Assembly (NCBI RefSeq): GCF_000485595.1
Contig: NW_014577117.1
Location: 557,839 to 621,838 of the forward strand
DNA length: 64,000 nt
Source of the DNA: Priapulus caudatus
Lineage: Eukaryota; Priapulida; Priapulimorpha; Priapulimorphida; Priapulidae
Direction of reading: 5' to 3'
Positions 1 to 10,878 of the stretch are shown in pieces; positions within the stretch are counted from its first letter, which is position 1; the number at the start of each line of letters is the position of its first letter. The translations under genes and the position numbers were made by a program. Under the pieces are notes generated by a model. It saw nothing but the letters and a program-made list of their open reading frames with translations. It made no database searches and was not told the DNA's origin.

Positions 1-305
1 TGAATCTCAATAAACATATTACATAACTCCTCAGCACACACATAAACACCCGCTTCACATATGCACCACTAATATATACATGAATCTCAATAAACATATT
101 ACATAACTCCTCAGCACACACATAAACACCCACTTCACATATGCACCACTAATATCACCGTGAATCTCAATAAACATATTACATAACTCCTCAGCACACA
201 CAAAAGAATAAACACCCACTTCACATATGCACCACTAATATCACCGTGAATCTCAATAAACATATTACATAACTCCTCAGCACACACACACAAATAAACA
301 GCCAC
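1..305. repeat. 80-bp minisatellite, about 3.8 copies, cut by the window edge
   Basis: Units start at 1, 81, 161 and 247. The first two periods are 80 bp; the third is 86 bp because of a six-base insertion (aaaaga). The last unit breaks off near 305. Copies differ by only a few substitutions, so the array is young or homogenised. No coding capacity is apparent. It probably extends left of the window. Confidence 0.9.
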
Positions 306-505
306 TTCCCCGACTCTATCCCGGGTGTGCATCTGGGTACGCGGATAATCTTCACCTCTGCAGATGTGCTGCCCTCCAGCGGCAACTGTTTCTAGCGGCT
401 AACCCCATTAGGGGCCGAGTTATAGAGCGGAATAAAAAGTGTCTGCGACGGCGGCTGGACAGACATAAAACCATAGTGTCCCCGCCGACTTCGTCGGTGG
501 GGATA
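306..505. repeat. Dispersed non-coding repeat ending in a GC-rich hairpin
   Basis: A perfect 11-bp stem (479-489 with 493-503, loop ttc) is followed by gatacaatta. The same arrangement, 'ccatagt' then hairpin then 'gatacaatta', occurs at about 61653-61692. The phrase 'ggggccgagtta' plus 'agagcgga' (412-432) also recurs at 61030-61050. Both copies lie beside Harbinger sequence, so they may be one composite repeat. Function unknown. Confidence 0.6.
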
Positions 506-985
506 CAATTATTGCTCCATCGAAATATACAGATAAATAATATATAAATATTCAATAAACAGAGAAATTCAGCCAGCTAGGCTGAAGACATTTTTAGATG
601 AAAGAATTTTTAGAATTTAAAAAATGAAAACTCACAGCAGCAGCAGCTCAAGAAACAACACTATATACTTCTATATGCTTCTCTAACAGAGCCATTGAAT
701 GAATTTACAGATTAAAGTTTATCTGCAATTTTATTAATAACAGCCATCATTTCACTGTTCATTTTAGCTAGCTGCGCAAAAAACTTATCATCATGATCTT
801 GCATATTATGTGATGTTGTTTGAACTAGCAGAAGTTTTTCTTTTCTTAGTTTTTAAATATCATTTGACGCCGATTTGCGTTTTCGGCCTTGCTCATTCAA
901 TTCTTCATCAGCCTCAACAACACTGGACTGCGTACTGTCATCTAGCGTACTCTCGATTGCAGCTGCATCTGAGCTTGCAACGTAT
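506..985 (-). pseudogene. Truncated Harbinger copy: 3' flank and C-terminal half of the Myb/SANT gene
   Basis: This stretch aligns nearly base for base with 59975-60433, the 3' flank and C-terminal coding part of the intact minus-strand Myb/SANT gene near 60 kb. The basic Lys/Arg-rich segment and the acidic stretch before it are recognisable when read on the minus strand. Several small indels break the frame, and the N-terminal DNA-binding half is missing. Homology stops abruptly at 985, exactly where an LTR beginning TGTAGCGG starts. This is therefore a dead Harbinger copy disrupted by an LTR retrotransposon. The missing half is not seen elsewhere in the window. Confidence 0.85.
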
Positions 986-2220
986 TGTAGCGGCAGCCTG
1001 ATTTGTGCGCCCACCCGCGTCATGAACGATTGTGATTGTTATTATTAAAGTGGGGGGGTTTTTAAATACATCACAGGTAGATCGAGGTCATGTACATAAC
1101 TAATACCGGGTATAAGCGCGCATTATGTGGGGGGTTGGAAACGTTAAAAGATAAGGAGGTAGACTTTCGCGAGTCTAAATAGTGCGCGCCGCGAGCGCGG
1201 TGGCTGCGCCGGGTGCGTGCAGGTTACATGGGGCTCCCGCCGAGGGCGGCGGCAGGAACAGGCGGCACGGCGAGATATGGTAGCCGGCTCGGGGCGCGGT
1301 GAAGTAGCCACAATATGATTCTATACACACTGCATCAGCTGGAAGCCCGGCAAGGTCGCCCGCTGTAATCTGTTTTAGAATGAAGCGTGCAACAGTGTAT
1401 CACTCTGTCAGCACGATTAATAATAGTTTTCACGCAGGGCCATTGTTATTTTTAGGTCTAGCAACTTCGCGATTGTGTTATTGCACGTGCTTGTATGTAT
1501 TTTGACGCGAAACCTCGTCATTGGCTGAGGGAAATGTCTCTTCAATCTGCGACGTGCCAAGTTGGTAATAAAGGTGCAAGATGTAATTTTCGGCGCAAAG
1601 CCTTGTCATTGACTGAGAGATATGTATCTTCAATCCGCAATGCGCAAAGTCAGTAACCAACGCGCACTATGTAATTTTTGGCGTGAAGCGTTATCATTGG
1701 ATAATAAGATGTGCATTTGAATCCGCGGGGGGCTATATAAAAAGGACTTTGCCACGATTTCGGGGCACAAAACAGCGACACTGGACAAGTTAGACAACAG
1801 TTAGGATAGCCAGCTAGGGACACGAAAAAGAGAGTAGTTAGATAGAATGCAGAATTTAGGATAAACGTGACTATTTTACCGGGGGGAAGGAGTGGGAGCT
1901 AGAGCGGATAAACCCAGGGTGTATAAATGATATTGTATGTCACCTCCGCGAATGCAGACATGTTTTGTTCTGGAATAAAAGGCTCTCTATAAGCCACTAA
2001 ATGTATTCCCGGCTTGTGTAGTATCTCTGTCGAGCTACATCCACGCACACTCACGCACTCTGCAAACCTGCCGAAGAGCCGGCGATAAACCGCCGGTAGG
2101 TACAGAAACACAATGCACAAGGTACTACATACGATCACAAAAACAGTGCGAAGAACATACGCACACGTACACTCAACCACAACTCGGCGAAGAGCAGCGG
2201 GAAGGAGACGAATCACTACA
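986..2220 (+). mobile_element. 5' LTR of Ty3/gypsy element 1 (about 1235 bp)
   Basis: The segment begins TGTAGCGG and ends CACTACA, one base before a primer-binding site. It holds a TATA box (1734-1740), three upstream repeats of about 88 bp and a polyadenylation signal AATAAA (1974-1979), which is the usual U3-R-U5 order. It is longer than the other LTRs here (828-829 bp). No matching 3' LTR was found, and the element's interior breaks off near 5490. The left boundary coincides with the break in the Harbinger copy. Preceding bases are cgtat, but no second copy of a target duplication is available for confirmation. Confidence 0.8.
1493..1740 (+). promoter_or_regulatory. U3 promoter: three ~88-bp repeats with CCAAT-type boxes, then TATA
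   Basis: Three diverged repeats start near 1493, 1581 and 1669. Each has the order 'tatgtaatttt', a 'gcg' patch, 'tcattg', then 'cttcaatccgc'. Two of the three contain ATTGG, an inverted CCAAT box, at the same place. The TATA box ctatataa lies directly after the third repeat. Tandem enhancer repeats upstream of TATA are typical of LTR promoters. Activity is inferred. Confidence 0.6.
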
Positions 2221-2221
2221 G

Positions 2222-2240
2222 TGGTGCCATGACCAGGATT
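2222..2240 (+). other. Primer-binding site of gypsy element 1 (tRNA-His type)
   Basis: The sequence tggtgccatgaccaggatt lies one base after the LTR end. It differs at one base from the site of element 2 (28553-28571). The reverse complement of the latter ends in ...GGTCACGGCACCA, which fits the 3' end of animal tRNA-His as I remember it. The tRNA identity needs a direct comparison. Confidence 0.7.
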
Positions 2241-2287
2241 TTGCGCAGAGGCGTGAGAGCCGAGAATATGAAAAGAGTTCAGACTAG

Positions 2288-3580
2288 ATGCTGGTGATTC
2301 CCCGAGGACCGGATAGAAGAGAAACCTCTGTGGTGTGGGATTCTACAGCGATCTCAGGCGGTACCCCCGCCGGGTACGGCGTAGGGCGCCCTATGGAGCA
2401 GACCGCTGTGGCTGGAGCATACCTTGAGTCGCCCGGGTTGGTGACAGGGTCGGAGACCGTGAGCGACATGATGGAGCCATACACTGACTACGCCGACGAC
2501 GTAACTCCCACACCCTCCGAGCCGAGAGCGCAAGCTCCTGGCGTGAAGCCAAGGGCGGCAGAGCATGTTAAGTTCGGCACGCCCGAGACTCAACTGAAGA
2601 CGGGCCGGTGTAGGAGAAGCGATATCCCGACGCCTCGCCGTGCCGAGGCTGACATAGAAGGGTACGACGGCAGAGTCAGAGGGATGACAGAGCAGGAGGC
2701 AGCTCGCGGCATATCACATCGCGGTCGAATGAGAGTGAGGCCGTGTACTGGGAGGGGGAGTGCCACCCTAAAAACGTTCTTACAAAAATTCGATATAGCC
2801 GCTAAGTATAACGGCTGGAACGAGACTGCTCGCACTGCGCCGCTCGTGGCGGCGTTGGAAGGGCCGGCGGCGGAAGCCATCGACGGGTGTACAGAGAACC
2901 TCTCTGAGTCCACCCTTCGGGCTGAACTGCATAGCCGATTTCACCCGGCAGGGCAGGAGCTGCTACATAAGGCGGCCATGGAGAAACGCCGACGACGGCC
3001 GGAGGAGACGTGGCTTGAGTATGGCAGGGAGTTTAAAAAAACTCGTCAGCCACGCACTCCTGAACTCCACGCCCGACCAGGAGAGCGAGTGGGTGCTGTG
3101 GAGGTTTGTCAACAACCTACCGAGTGTCGGCCAGCGCGTGCATATACGTGCTTTGCCAGCAGGATATAACGGTAGAGCAGGCTGCGCTCACGCAACGGAG
3201 TACGAGGCAATCGTTGGGGCTGATACGCCGTGCAAGAAGCCGCACGAGGGACAAGTTGGACAGCAGAGGGGGCACCGCTCCCGAGCTCACCGGGCCTGTT
3301 GCCCGGGAAAACCCTGGACCGACGACCAGCCGATGGACGCCAGAGTTGGCCGACCTGGCGCAGATCATGCGGAACGTCTTCGGACGTACCCGACTTGACT
3401 GTGACCGGGGGCGGCGGTTTGACTATCCCATGGGACAGCAAGAGCCACAATACGGAGACCGCATGGCTACCGGCGGGTCGCGATGACCAGGGGAGATGAG
3501 ACGGAGGTCGGCGAGACCCGATCCTCTGTTTCAGGTGCGGACGGCAAGGCCACATGGCGCGAGAATGCCGTGGTGGCCAA
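2288..3580 (+). pseudogene. gag: Frameshifted gag of gypsy element 1
   Basis: Gag would form the retrotransposon particle. An open frame from 2288 covers an acidic N-terminus and a capsid-like region around residues 160-265 (motif LKTFLQKFDIAAKYNGW, then a leucine/alanine-rich stretch and RFHP). It shares this pattern with the gag remnant at 54300 ('FLRQFDL', 'NGW'). A run of seven A at about 3035 shifts the frame: homology continues in the 3015-3398 frame. At least one more shift follows. A CCHC zinc knuckle of spacing C-X2-C-X4-H-X4-C can be read at 3527-3568. No single frame joins these pieces, so the gene is dead as it stands. Confidence 0.8.
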
Positions 3581-3739
3581 CCCGTCGGCCAAAACAAGCG
3601 CCCCGACAACAGGCAGTCGGCGCAGGTGGCGACCGACCGCCCGACCTCTAGCACACCGCCGGGAAACGGGTAGGGGCCGGAAGTGGATCCACACTTCTGG
3701 CCCAGGGAAGAGTGCAGCGTGGGAGATCGAAACCACCCG

Positions 3740-5490
3740 GCCGCGTTGGTCGAGTACAACCTCGACGATCGTGGCACGTGACCGTGACGATGTACAGCCG
3801 ACACAGGTGCTGATGCCACCCTGTTGGACCGGGGAGTGTATGAGGGGTTTCCTACGGGAAAACCTTCATTGACACCAGCTAGCATGGACATGTGCGACGT
3901 GCAGGGATGACCGTTAGAGTCGCTCGGCGAGATTGAAGCCGACTTCTTGCTCGGGGAAAGAGAGTATGGGCAGGATATGCTCGTAGCTGAGATGGGTACT
4001 AGGTACGGCATCCTGGGCATGGACTTCCTCGCTAGCCATGACTGCCAGGTGGACGCAGCTAGCGGCCACCTGACAGTCGGTGGCATCCTGCACGTCCTAC
4101 GTGGAGAAGAGTTGTTAGAGCCGCGATGGGTGACTGCTGTCCGACGAGTGATGATTCCCCCGGGGTGCAGCGCCATGGTGGACAGTTCTGTTGGCAAACG
4201 GCTGTGGAGAAGAGGACAGCTGGCAATCGCTGAACCCACGGCCAGGTTCGCACGGGCAAAAGAGCCGCGAGGCACCTTGATGGGGCAGAGTCTGGTGGAT
4301 ACTGTTGAAGGGGAAGTCCCCCTATCGGTAGTTAACTTCGGTGAGCAGATGGTGGTCATAGCACCGGGTGAAGAACTAGCTCACCTAGAGGTGGCGGCGT
4401 GGGTGGCACCAGTTAGCTTGGTCCCTTCGGCTCCAGAACCAGAATGAGACAACTGGTCCCCGCTGCCTCAGCCTCTGCGGTAGCTGGTGGAGCGTGCGGA
4501 TGACCACCTCACCCGTGGACAACAGTAAGAATTGGCGGAGCTTCTGGGCACTAATAGTGATCTGTTTGCCATGCCTGGGGGACCGTTGGGACGCACCGAC
4601 CGTGTGCGCCACACGATCGACACGGGAAGCCACTACCCCATCAAGCAGGCCCTGCAACGGTGCCCGCTGGGACGGCAACACGTCATGGACGAGATCGACA
4701 AAATGTTGGCTGCCGGCTTCATCATCCTGAGTAGCAGCCCGTGGGCGTCGCCAGTCGTCCTGGTGACCAAGAAAGATGGCAGCACTCGCTTTTGCGTGGA
4801 CTACAGGCGTTTGAATGACGCGACGCGAAAGGATGTGTATCCTCTACCTAGGATCGATAACACGCTAGATGCCATCGCCGGTAGTCAATGGTTTTCTACG
4901 TTGGACCTCGCCTCGGGCAACTGGCAGGTCGAAATGCACCCCGAAGATAGGGAGAAGACGGTGATAGGAACAAGGCATGGCCTCTTCTACTTCCGGGTCG
5001 TGCCGTTCGGCCTGGCCAACGCTCTAGCAACGTTTGAAGGACTCATGGAGCTCGTCCTCCGGGGGCTGCAGTGGGCTGAATGCCTGGTCTACCTCGATGA
5101 CGTCATCGTCTTTGGACGATCGTTCGAGGAGGCGGCTGAGCACCTGCGAAATGTCTTCGCACGGTTGCGTGGGGCAGGATTTAAGTTGAAGCCATCAAAG
5201 TGTGAACTCTTCCAGACAAGCGTGTCCTTCCTCGGTCATGGGGTGTCCGCAGAAGGGGTAAGCTGTGACCCGGAGAAACTGCAGGCGGTGAGAGACTGGG
5301 CTTCTTCCACTGGCGTCACGCACGTCCGAAGCTTCCTGGGATTCGCCAACTACTACCGTCGCTTTATACCCAGCTTCGCCGACGTGGCTCAACCATTGAC
5401 CGACCTTACACGGAAAGGATTTCCTTTTTGCTGGACGGAGAAGTGTGGAGAGGCCTTCAGAGAATTGAAGGATAGGCTCACGTCTGAGGG
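3740..5490 (+). pseudogene. pol: Truncated pol of gypsy element 1: protease, reverse transcriptase, start of RNase H
   Basis: All pieces lie in one frame, interrupted by stops. The aspartic protease motif DTGA is at 3800-3811, and a second protease segment (YGILGMDFLASHDC) is in the open stretch 3947-4447. Stop codons fall before 3947 and at 4445-4447, and further stops precede 4532. The reverse transcriptase reads from 4532 to about 5380 and is well kept: VDYRRLN, YPLPRID, FSTLDL, VPFGLANA and the catalytic YLDD. It is followed by the FLGFANYYRRFIP connection. RNase H begins (FCWTEKCGEAFRELK) but similarity stops near 5487 and an unrelated tail follows. Integrase and 3' LTR are missing. This is a Ty3/gypsy lineage element, truncated and inactive. 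Confidence 0.92.
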
Positions 5491-6770
5491 CACGACCAGT
5501 GACACCTGACACGCACGTAATCAAAGCTGTTAACTGAATTCGTCACATTTCTTAACGTAGAAAGTGGGCTATTTTTATTCAGTTAGATATCTAGAAGCAA
5601 TGTAAACTGTATACACTTAAAGAGTCTAGGCACTTGTAACTTTGCGGATGTGCGGCAGCATTGATCTATGCATGGGGGTACCGTGGACTGGGGAGGAGAA
5701 AAACGAAGGTAAACCCTTACCCAGAAGCTCCCCCGACATTCCTAGAGATTGAAACATTATTTGACCAACTCTAATTAAGTTACATGTATGCTGTTTTAAT
5801 GCCAATGGTTATCTTTATATACTATTTTGTAACTCACTGCTAATAAATAAGCGGACCACCAAATTTTTTGAAGGTCTAACTTTCTGAAATTGGTGGTCCT
5901 GATGTCTACTAGATTTTCAGCCGAAATTCGAACCCTGCGGTGCTGGGCGCCCGATGGCCCGGGGAAACCAAAATTCGCTCCTGGGCAAGTAGCTTGAAAT
6001 TGCACTTGTCTGTTCGGGCAAGCAAGTTTTTTTTATTGAATGGCTAGACATAATGAGATTTTTCTGTTTCCACCCGTCCCTTACATTGTTTTGCACAGAC
6101 ATAAGCTGCCTGGCTGCGACGAGATTTGAATGGAAAAAACAATGTGAATGAGACAATCAGTGCATGCAGTCATACTGTAGATTATCGTCGTTAAGATTGT
6201 GTAATTCGGAGCTGTCGTTTGTCTTGGAGGTTTACGAGCATTTCCCGAGTTGTGACGATTCAATTGCGGCAGATTGTCGCGCTTTTCGCCACTGCCATGG
6301 GGTGAAAACATCTCTCGACGTTTGTCCACCCTTTAGAGAAAGTTTAGTTTTTGTGAGTGTAAGTTTTTCAGATTTCTATTGGTTCAAGTGTTTTTAGAAG
6401 CTTTGAATGTCAGGCATGCAATGCCGATCAGTTTCTTTTGGATGCCACCATGAGTGCCGCGAGGTTGGCAGGATTCTGTCCTCATTTAATAATTTAGTCG
6501 GCCCATGTGAGGTAATTCCCCATGGACTAAATACGTGTGTTTTAAACGATAATTTCTGGTGCCTTGTGGTATCTTTAGGCTACCATTCATGCCAAATTCT
6601 TAATGTCATAATGTCATGTCTTAATGTAAATTCGTCATTACTTTAGTTCCCAAATCTCCCGTTGGTGGCAGCAACGGCTTGAGTATAACCTAAAGGGCAG
6701 TAATAAGGTTGGCTACTGTTCAACCATAAAATACATAGCTATGTTTGCATAGAAAGGAGAGTGATGATTA
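5491..6770. other. Non-coding stretch with a small hairpin repeat
   Basis: No gene is supported. At 5853-5899 the inverted pair ggaccaccaa / ttggtggtcc forms a hairpin. Downstream, up to about 6005, lies a GC-richer patch that looks like a dispersed-repeat remnant. The open reading frames here are short and have no recognisable family. Confidence 0.5.
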
Positions 6771-7072
6771 GGGGGCAGCCCTATAGACCAAAGGTCCGAT
6801 AGACCGAATGTTGCAAAGGGTTAGGGTTAGAGGCAGGGTTAGGATTAGGGTTAGGGCATATATATATGGTTTATAGTGGCATCATATGATTTATAGTGGC
6901 ATCGGTGGATGTGCGGCATATTCACGTTCGAATACGGCATCAGTGGATGTCCGGATGCGTAGCCTGGAGGCTAGGCGACCGATTCCGGACGTGTAGCCAC
7001 TGCGTATTCGAATAAACCTTCGGTCTATCGGGCCTTCGGTCTATCGGACCTTCGGTCTATAGGGCTGTAACC
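6771..7072. mobile_element. MITE with internal TTAGGG motifs, copy 1, 8-bp target duplication
   Basis: The ends are inverted repeats built from the phrases 'gccctatagacc' and 'ggtccgatagacc', read inward from 6776 and from 7067. The octamer gatgatta stands directly on both sides (6763-6770 and 7073-7080), the duplication length expected of hAT-type insertion. Inside, 6818-6858 has several TTAGGG or near-TTAGGG units, then a block shared almost fully with the copy at 10033. There is no coding capacity, so it would depend on a transposase supplied elsewhere. The hAT assignment rests on the duplication length only. Confidence 0.85.
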
Positions 7073-7194
7073 GATGATTAGAGTGAAATAAAACATGAAA
7101 GGGTCAATCAAGTATTTAACTACATGTAGTACAGTAGCATATTTATTGGTCCCAGTCAAGTTAGTATTCCAAAATAGGATTTCTTAACTTAGTA

Positions 7195-7390
7195 GTTTAC
7201 GCTCGAGTTAGAGTTTACTTAAATTGACTACGTCACGAAATTTCCATGGTAAAATTTGTAAAAAAAAATGGCCATTTTTTTACATTAAAAGTAAGAACTA
7301 ACGTTACTAAATATATCCTCAAACTCTCACCTGATAAAAATGTTTTTACGTTGGTTAAAATTGCAAAAATCTAGACGATTTGGTAATTTC
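7195..7390. repeat. Dispersed AT-rich repeat (partner at 16530-16700)
   Basis: The order 'taaattga.tacgt.acgaa', a T/A-rich hairpin with 'tttttttacattaaaagta', then 'acctgata', 'gtt.aaa' and 'acgattt' is shared with 16530-16700. Divergence is considerable. The central 'aaaaaaaatggccattttttt' element is a near palindrome. Origin unknown; a DNA-transposon end is possible because the partner lies just beyond a hAT gene. Confidence 0.45.
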
Positions 7391-8550
7391 TGTTGTCTAA
7401 CACTATTCCCCCAGTACTGTTCAGATACTGGCGTCTCTCTGTTTTTCACCGGCAAATTAGGGCATATAAAGAAGGTATATAAGCATGAAAAGTAAACAGA
7501 AACACTAATTGTATTTTCATACATTTTATTTTGTACAAATAACACACAAATATACTACTTGATGGTGCAAGAAATTCGTGACTTAATCACTTTAAGATCG
7601 TTTTTTTTGTATACTTTCAGTTTACCGCTGTTGACACTACATCACTGTCACGCATGCATGTTCGCTGTCATCTTCGACTCTTATAAAACGCGTGTACAAA
7701 ACATTGATATTAGCTTGACGTGATTCTCCACACATACTTTGTACACAACATGCATACAGCAACATGTAAACCCGGCCTCCGTGATTTTGTCACCATTATG
7801 AATGATTGTTGATTTTCATAATTTTGACTTTCGTTTGGGAAACACCTTTACGATAATTAGACACAATTTCTGGCTTCTGAGACAGCGAAATCGGCTTGCG
7901 TTTTGCGGGCATGGGTTTGTTTTACCAAACACGCGGTAGCTCCGGGACTCCACAGTGCAGCTAGACAGAGTAACGGTACATTACCAAGCAGCACTAGCGC
8001 TCGATCAATAGTGTTGCTAAGTGACTGGGGAAGTCCCGAAACAGTGCTGCACGGGCTGCAAGGTTTCCCGCCGTAGTTGTAACGAAGGCTAATATGCATT
8101 TTCCAGTAAAAATTTGAACGTTGTATTAAAGTTTACGTTATAAAGAGGTACGTTGTAAACGATACTGGCAAATGGAATAATACATTACACAAATTCTGGA
8201 ATTGGAGATGTGTACGTTGTAACAGTGTAAACGTTAAAAACAGGGTACGTAGTAACGATCAAACTTCGAAGTTCGACTCTACCTAGCTGTGATCCTGATC
8301 AAACTGACTAGTTTGTTTTGTCTGTTTGATTATGCCACCCCTCAGTGTTTTATTCAAAGCAATTTGAATATAACCTAACCAAAAAATACAACTACTATTT
8401 GAGCATAAATGTACCAAAATATAGCCCCTCACAAGTAACTATAGCTAAATTTGTACCTCTTGACGAGCTTCAACCCCCCCCCACTGGAAAATGGAAGAGT
8501 CCGGAGACTCGAGATGAGAGAACAATGAGTAGGGTGTGATTGTGTACCCA

Positions 8551-8620
8551 TGTGCCATTCCACATGCTGACGCCATTTTCACAACCAACTAATTGTGTTC
8601 CTCATCTTTTATCATTTTAG
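8551..8620. repeat. 70-bp dispersed repeat, copy 1
   Basis: About 70 bases are nearly identical to 12879-12949. They begin tgtgccattccacatgctg, contain aaccaactaattgtg and end in a pyrimidine-rich tract with attttag. The end resembles a splice acceptor. No coding sequence follows either copy convincingly. Confidence 0.8.
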
Positions 8621-10032
8621 GTTAGTTTTTTTTTATATAATGAACGATTTGCTGTACGAATGTTTGTGAATGACACTTTTGAGATTATGATTGCTATGTT
8701 ATTTCAGAAGTAAGAGATAATTTGAGAGAGAAATACATTCAGAATGAAGTATATAACTCTGTGACTGTGCATGTGCATAATATGAGTTGCATTCTGTTAA
8801 GTTAACATCAATACTGCAGATATTATCATTATTTTGCTGTAGGTATTGAATGTGTGAGTTTGTTTGCAAATGAATTACACGGTAATGCAAGGATTATATA
8901 GTTTTCATACACATGTATAGCAAACTAGAAGTACTGGACAATCGGCACCCGGATCAATGGCCCCCCATCAGAAAAACGCTGCATAGTGGCACACTAGCAC
9001 AACAACGCTGCCCTCATTGAATAGAAATTTACACGGGTTTACTATATAGCAAGTATGCGGGAAGTTCGCTGAATTGAGCAGTTCTGGCGATTGCACGACG
9101 GGTTTGACTACCCACGTACCTAGACATTTGTTAGAAATGGTCGTAATTCTTGGTTCGCTACTCGGCGCGCTTGGTTTGCTGTAAAAACAGACTTGAACTT
9201 TGTTGTTTGTTTGTTTTTGTTCATCAGTGTAGTACATATGGCGTGCGATAGATGGCGCAACGAGGCTATATGCATAGCATGGGCGTAGGACTTTGCCTGA
9301 AGACGGCTCGGCCGGCTATAACCTAGACCCGTACCTGGTCGACAGTTCCACACGCTACACTAACTTCAGTGTAGTGAAGGATACTTGCCGGAGTGAAGGT
9401 GGCGAACAGGTACCAGTCTAGAAAACCAACTGGAAACAGAAACTCAGTCTGAAATGGGAACTAGCCTACGTTACTGTGAGTGGTATATATGTAACATTTC
9501 ATTATAGCCTTCTGTTCATTGAGTCCATATTGCACAAAGCTGAGAAATGGTGTTCATTCGTTGTAATTCATGTTTTGTTTGCAGCTAGCTGTAACTCTGT
9601 ACAACATTGACGATATTTGTGTGGTACTTGACGTCTGCCTTGACGAACCATTTCGCAGGTGCTGAAGTATACGGTTAGTGAATGATAAAGTAATGGTTAG
9701 GCCTATTCTTCCGTCTGCATTATTTCTGTGTCCTGATTTTCCTGGTTGGGCATGTCGTCGCGCAATGTGTGACAATTGAACGACCGTGCAATGTAAAGCA
9801 TATAGAGTCCTAGCATATAACAGCATATATTGTGATGTATTTGCAACCGTTCATTCCATTTACCTCACCAGCCTTATTAGCTCCAAGAAACGATATTGCT
9901 AGGGTTAGAATACCTATTGTAGAATACCTAATTTTATACCTAGGGTTAGAATACCTAATTGTATATTGACGTCAGTCACACAGCCTGGTCGGGTTACAGC
10001 CTTATAAGCAGTAAGGAAATACCGCTGTAGAT

Positions 10033-10367
10033 GGGGCAGCCCCATAGACCGAAAGTCCGATAGACCAACGGTCTGATAGACCATATGTTGCAAAGGGTTA
10101 GGATTAATGTTAGAGTTAGAGTTATGGTTAGGGTTAGGGTTAGAGTTAGGGTTAGGGCATATATATGGTTTATAGTGGCATCATATGATTTATAGCGGCA
10201 TTGGTGGATGTGCGGCATATTCACGTTCAAATACAGCATCAATGGATGTCCAGATGCGTAGCCTGGAGGCTAGGCGACCGATTCCGGACGTGTAGCCACT
10301 GCGGATTCGAATAAACCTTCTATCGGGCCTTCGGTCTATCGGACCTTTGGTCTATAGGGCTGTAACC
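10033..10367. mobile_element. MITE with internal TTAGGG motifs, copy 2
   Basis: It matches copy 1 (6771-7072) along its length, with the same 'atagaccgaaggtcc'-type inverted ends and a longer TTAGGG-like tract at 10097-10157. Flanking octamers (ctgtagat and gttgaccc) do not match, so this copy has lost or never had a recognisable target duplication. It shares a central palindromic patch around 'gcctggaggctaggc'. Confidence 0.8.
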
Positions 10368-10368
10368 G

Positions 10369-10878
10369 TTGACCCGTGTTCTTCATGGTTCGATGGTTTC
10401 TTTGGGTGTTATACTTGTAACTGCCTCAGCAGACTTTGCCTTTGCCGGCTCATGTACAGCTGGCTGTACAGTTATACATTCTCCGGCGGTCATATATGCG
10501 CCGTTCAGCAATATAAGTCTAACTACGCGTGACAAATCGATAATATTTACGAAGTTGGCCATTGTGTGCAGAACATCACGTTACATGAAGAACTTCAGGC
10601 AAAACAACGTCGCCGACATCTTCAACATGACGGCTGTCGACAGTTCCCTTCAACACGACGTAGGTACTGCTGTCATGACGTTCTGTAACAGCACAGAGCA
10701 GAAGAATACGCAGAGGAATCAGTTCGATGTTACGAATAGCCACATAATGCGCATACGCTCTCGTACAACATCATCATCCATTTCTTCATGCAATCATGGT
10801 GCGATCTCTCTGATGTTCATATATCAAGTGTTACATAAGGCGCGTTCACACGGACGTTTTTGGCCCGAGCCTAATTAG
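10369..10878 (+). CDS. Unrecognised ORF of 169 codons, doubtful gene
   Basis: I do not recognise this protein. Read from Met at about residue 9, it starts with a hydrophobic stretch (VSLGVILVTASADFAFA) that could pass for a signal peptide, followed by Cys, Ser and Thr-rich sequence. Against it: it begins two bases after the MITE end and its last residues run into the tandem-repeat element at 10841, so its boundaries are set by transposons. No splice sites or homologous copy were found. It may be a fragment of an exon or chance. Confidence 0.2.
   Translation: MTRVLHGSMVSLGVILVTASADFAFAGSCTAGCTVIHSPAVIYAPFSNISLTTRDKSIIFTKLAIVCRTSRYMKNFRQNNVADIFNMTAVDSSLQHDVGTAVMTFCNSTEQKNTQRNQFDVTNSHIMRIRSRTTSSSISSCNHGAISLMFIYQVLHKARSHGRFWPEPN

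Larger units (their letters stand above)
7073..10032. other. Non-coding stretch with dispersed repeat pieces
   Basis: No gene is supported in this interval. It holds two dispersed repeats described separately (7195-7390 and 8551-8620). At 9879-9908 there is a short motif 'agctccaagaaacg' followed by 'tgctagggttag' that recurs at 17935. Tandem phrases 'agaatacctaatt' lie at about 9909-9963. Short frames at 7857-8099 and 8968-9353 have no family resemblance. Confidence 0.5.

Noticed and set aside
1-305. Regular repeats considered as a CRISPR array
   Set aside because: Repeats are contiguous 80-bp units without variable spacers, in a eukaryotic context; the same holds for the arrays at 17265, 30097 and 48947.
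3109-4359. 416-codon open frame on the minus strand
   Set aside because: It lies fully antisense to gypsy gag/pol with DTGA and zinc knuckle on the plus strand; composition-driven shadow frame in GC-rich DNA.
5900-6005. Possible tRNA-derived SINE because of a reversed GGGTTCGAA-like B box
   Set aside because: No A box at proper distance and no cloverleaf could be drawn; the phrase alone is weak.
6763-7080. Assigning the TTAGGG MITE to a named hAT family
   Set aside because: Only the 8-bp duplication supports hAT, and the second copy has none; no autonomous partner with these ends is in the window.
10097-10157. TTAGGG-like tract considered as a telomere or chromosome end
   Set aside because: Short, degenerate and enclosed within a MITE present twice.
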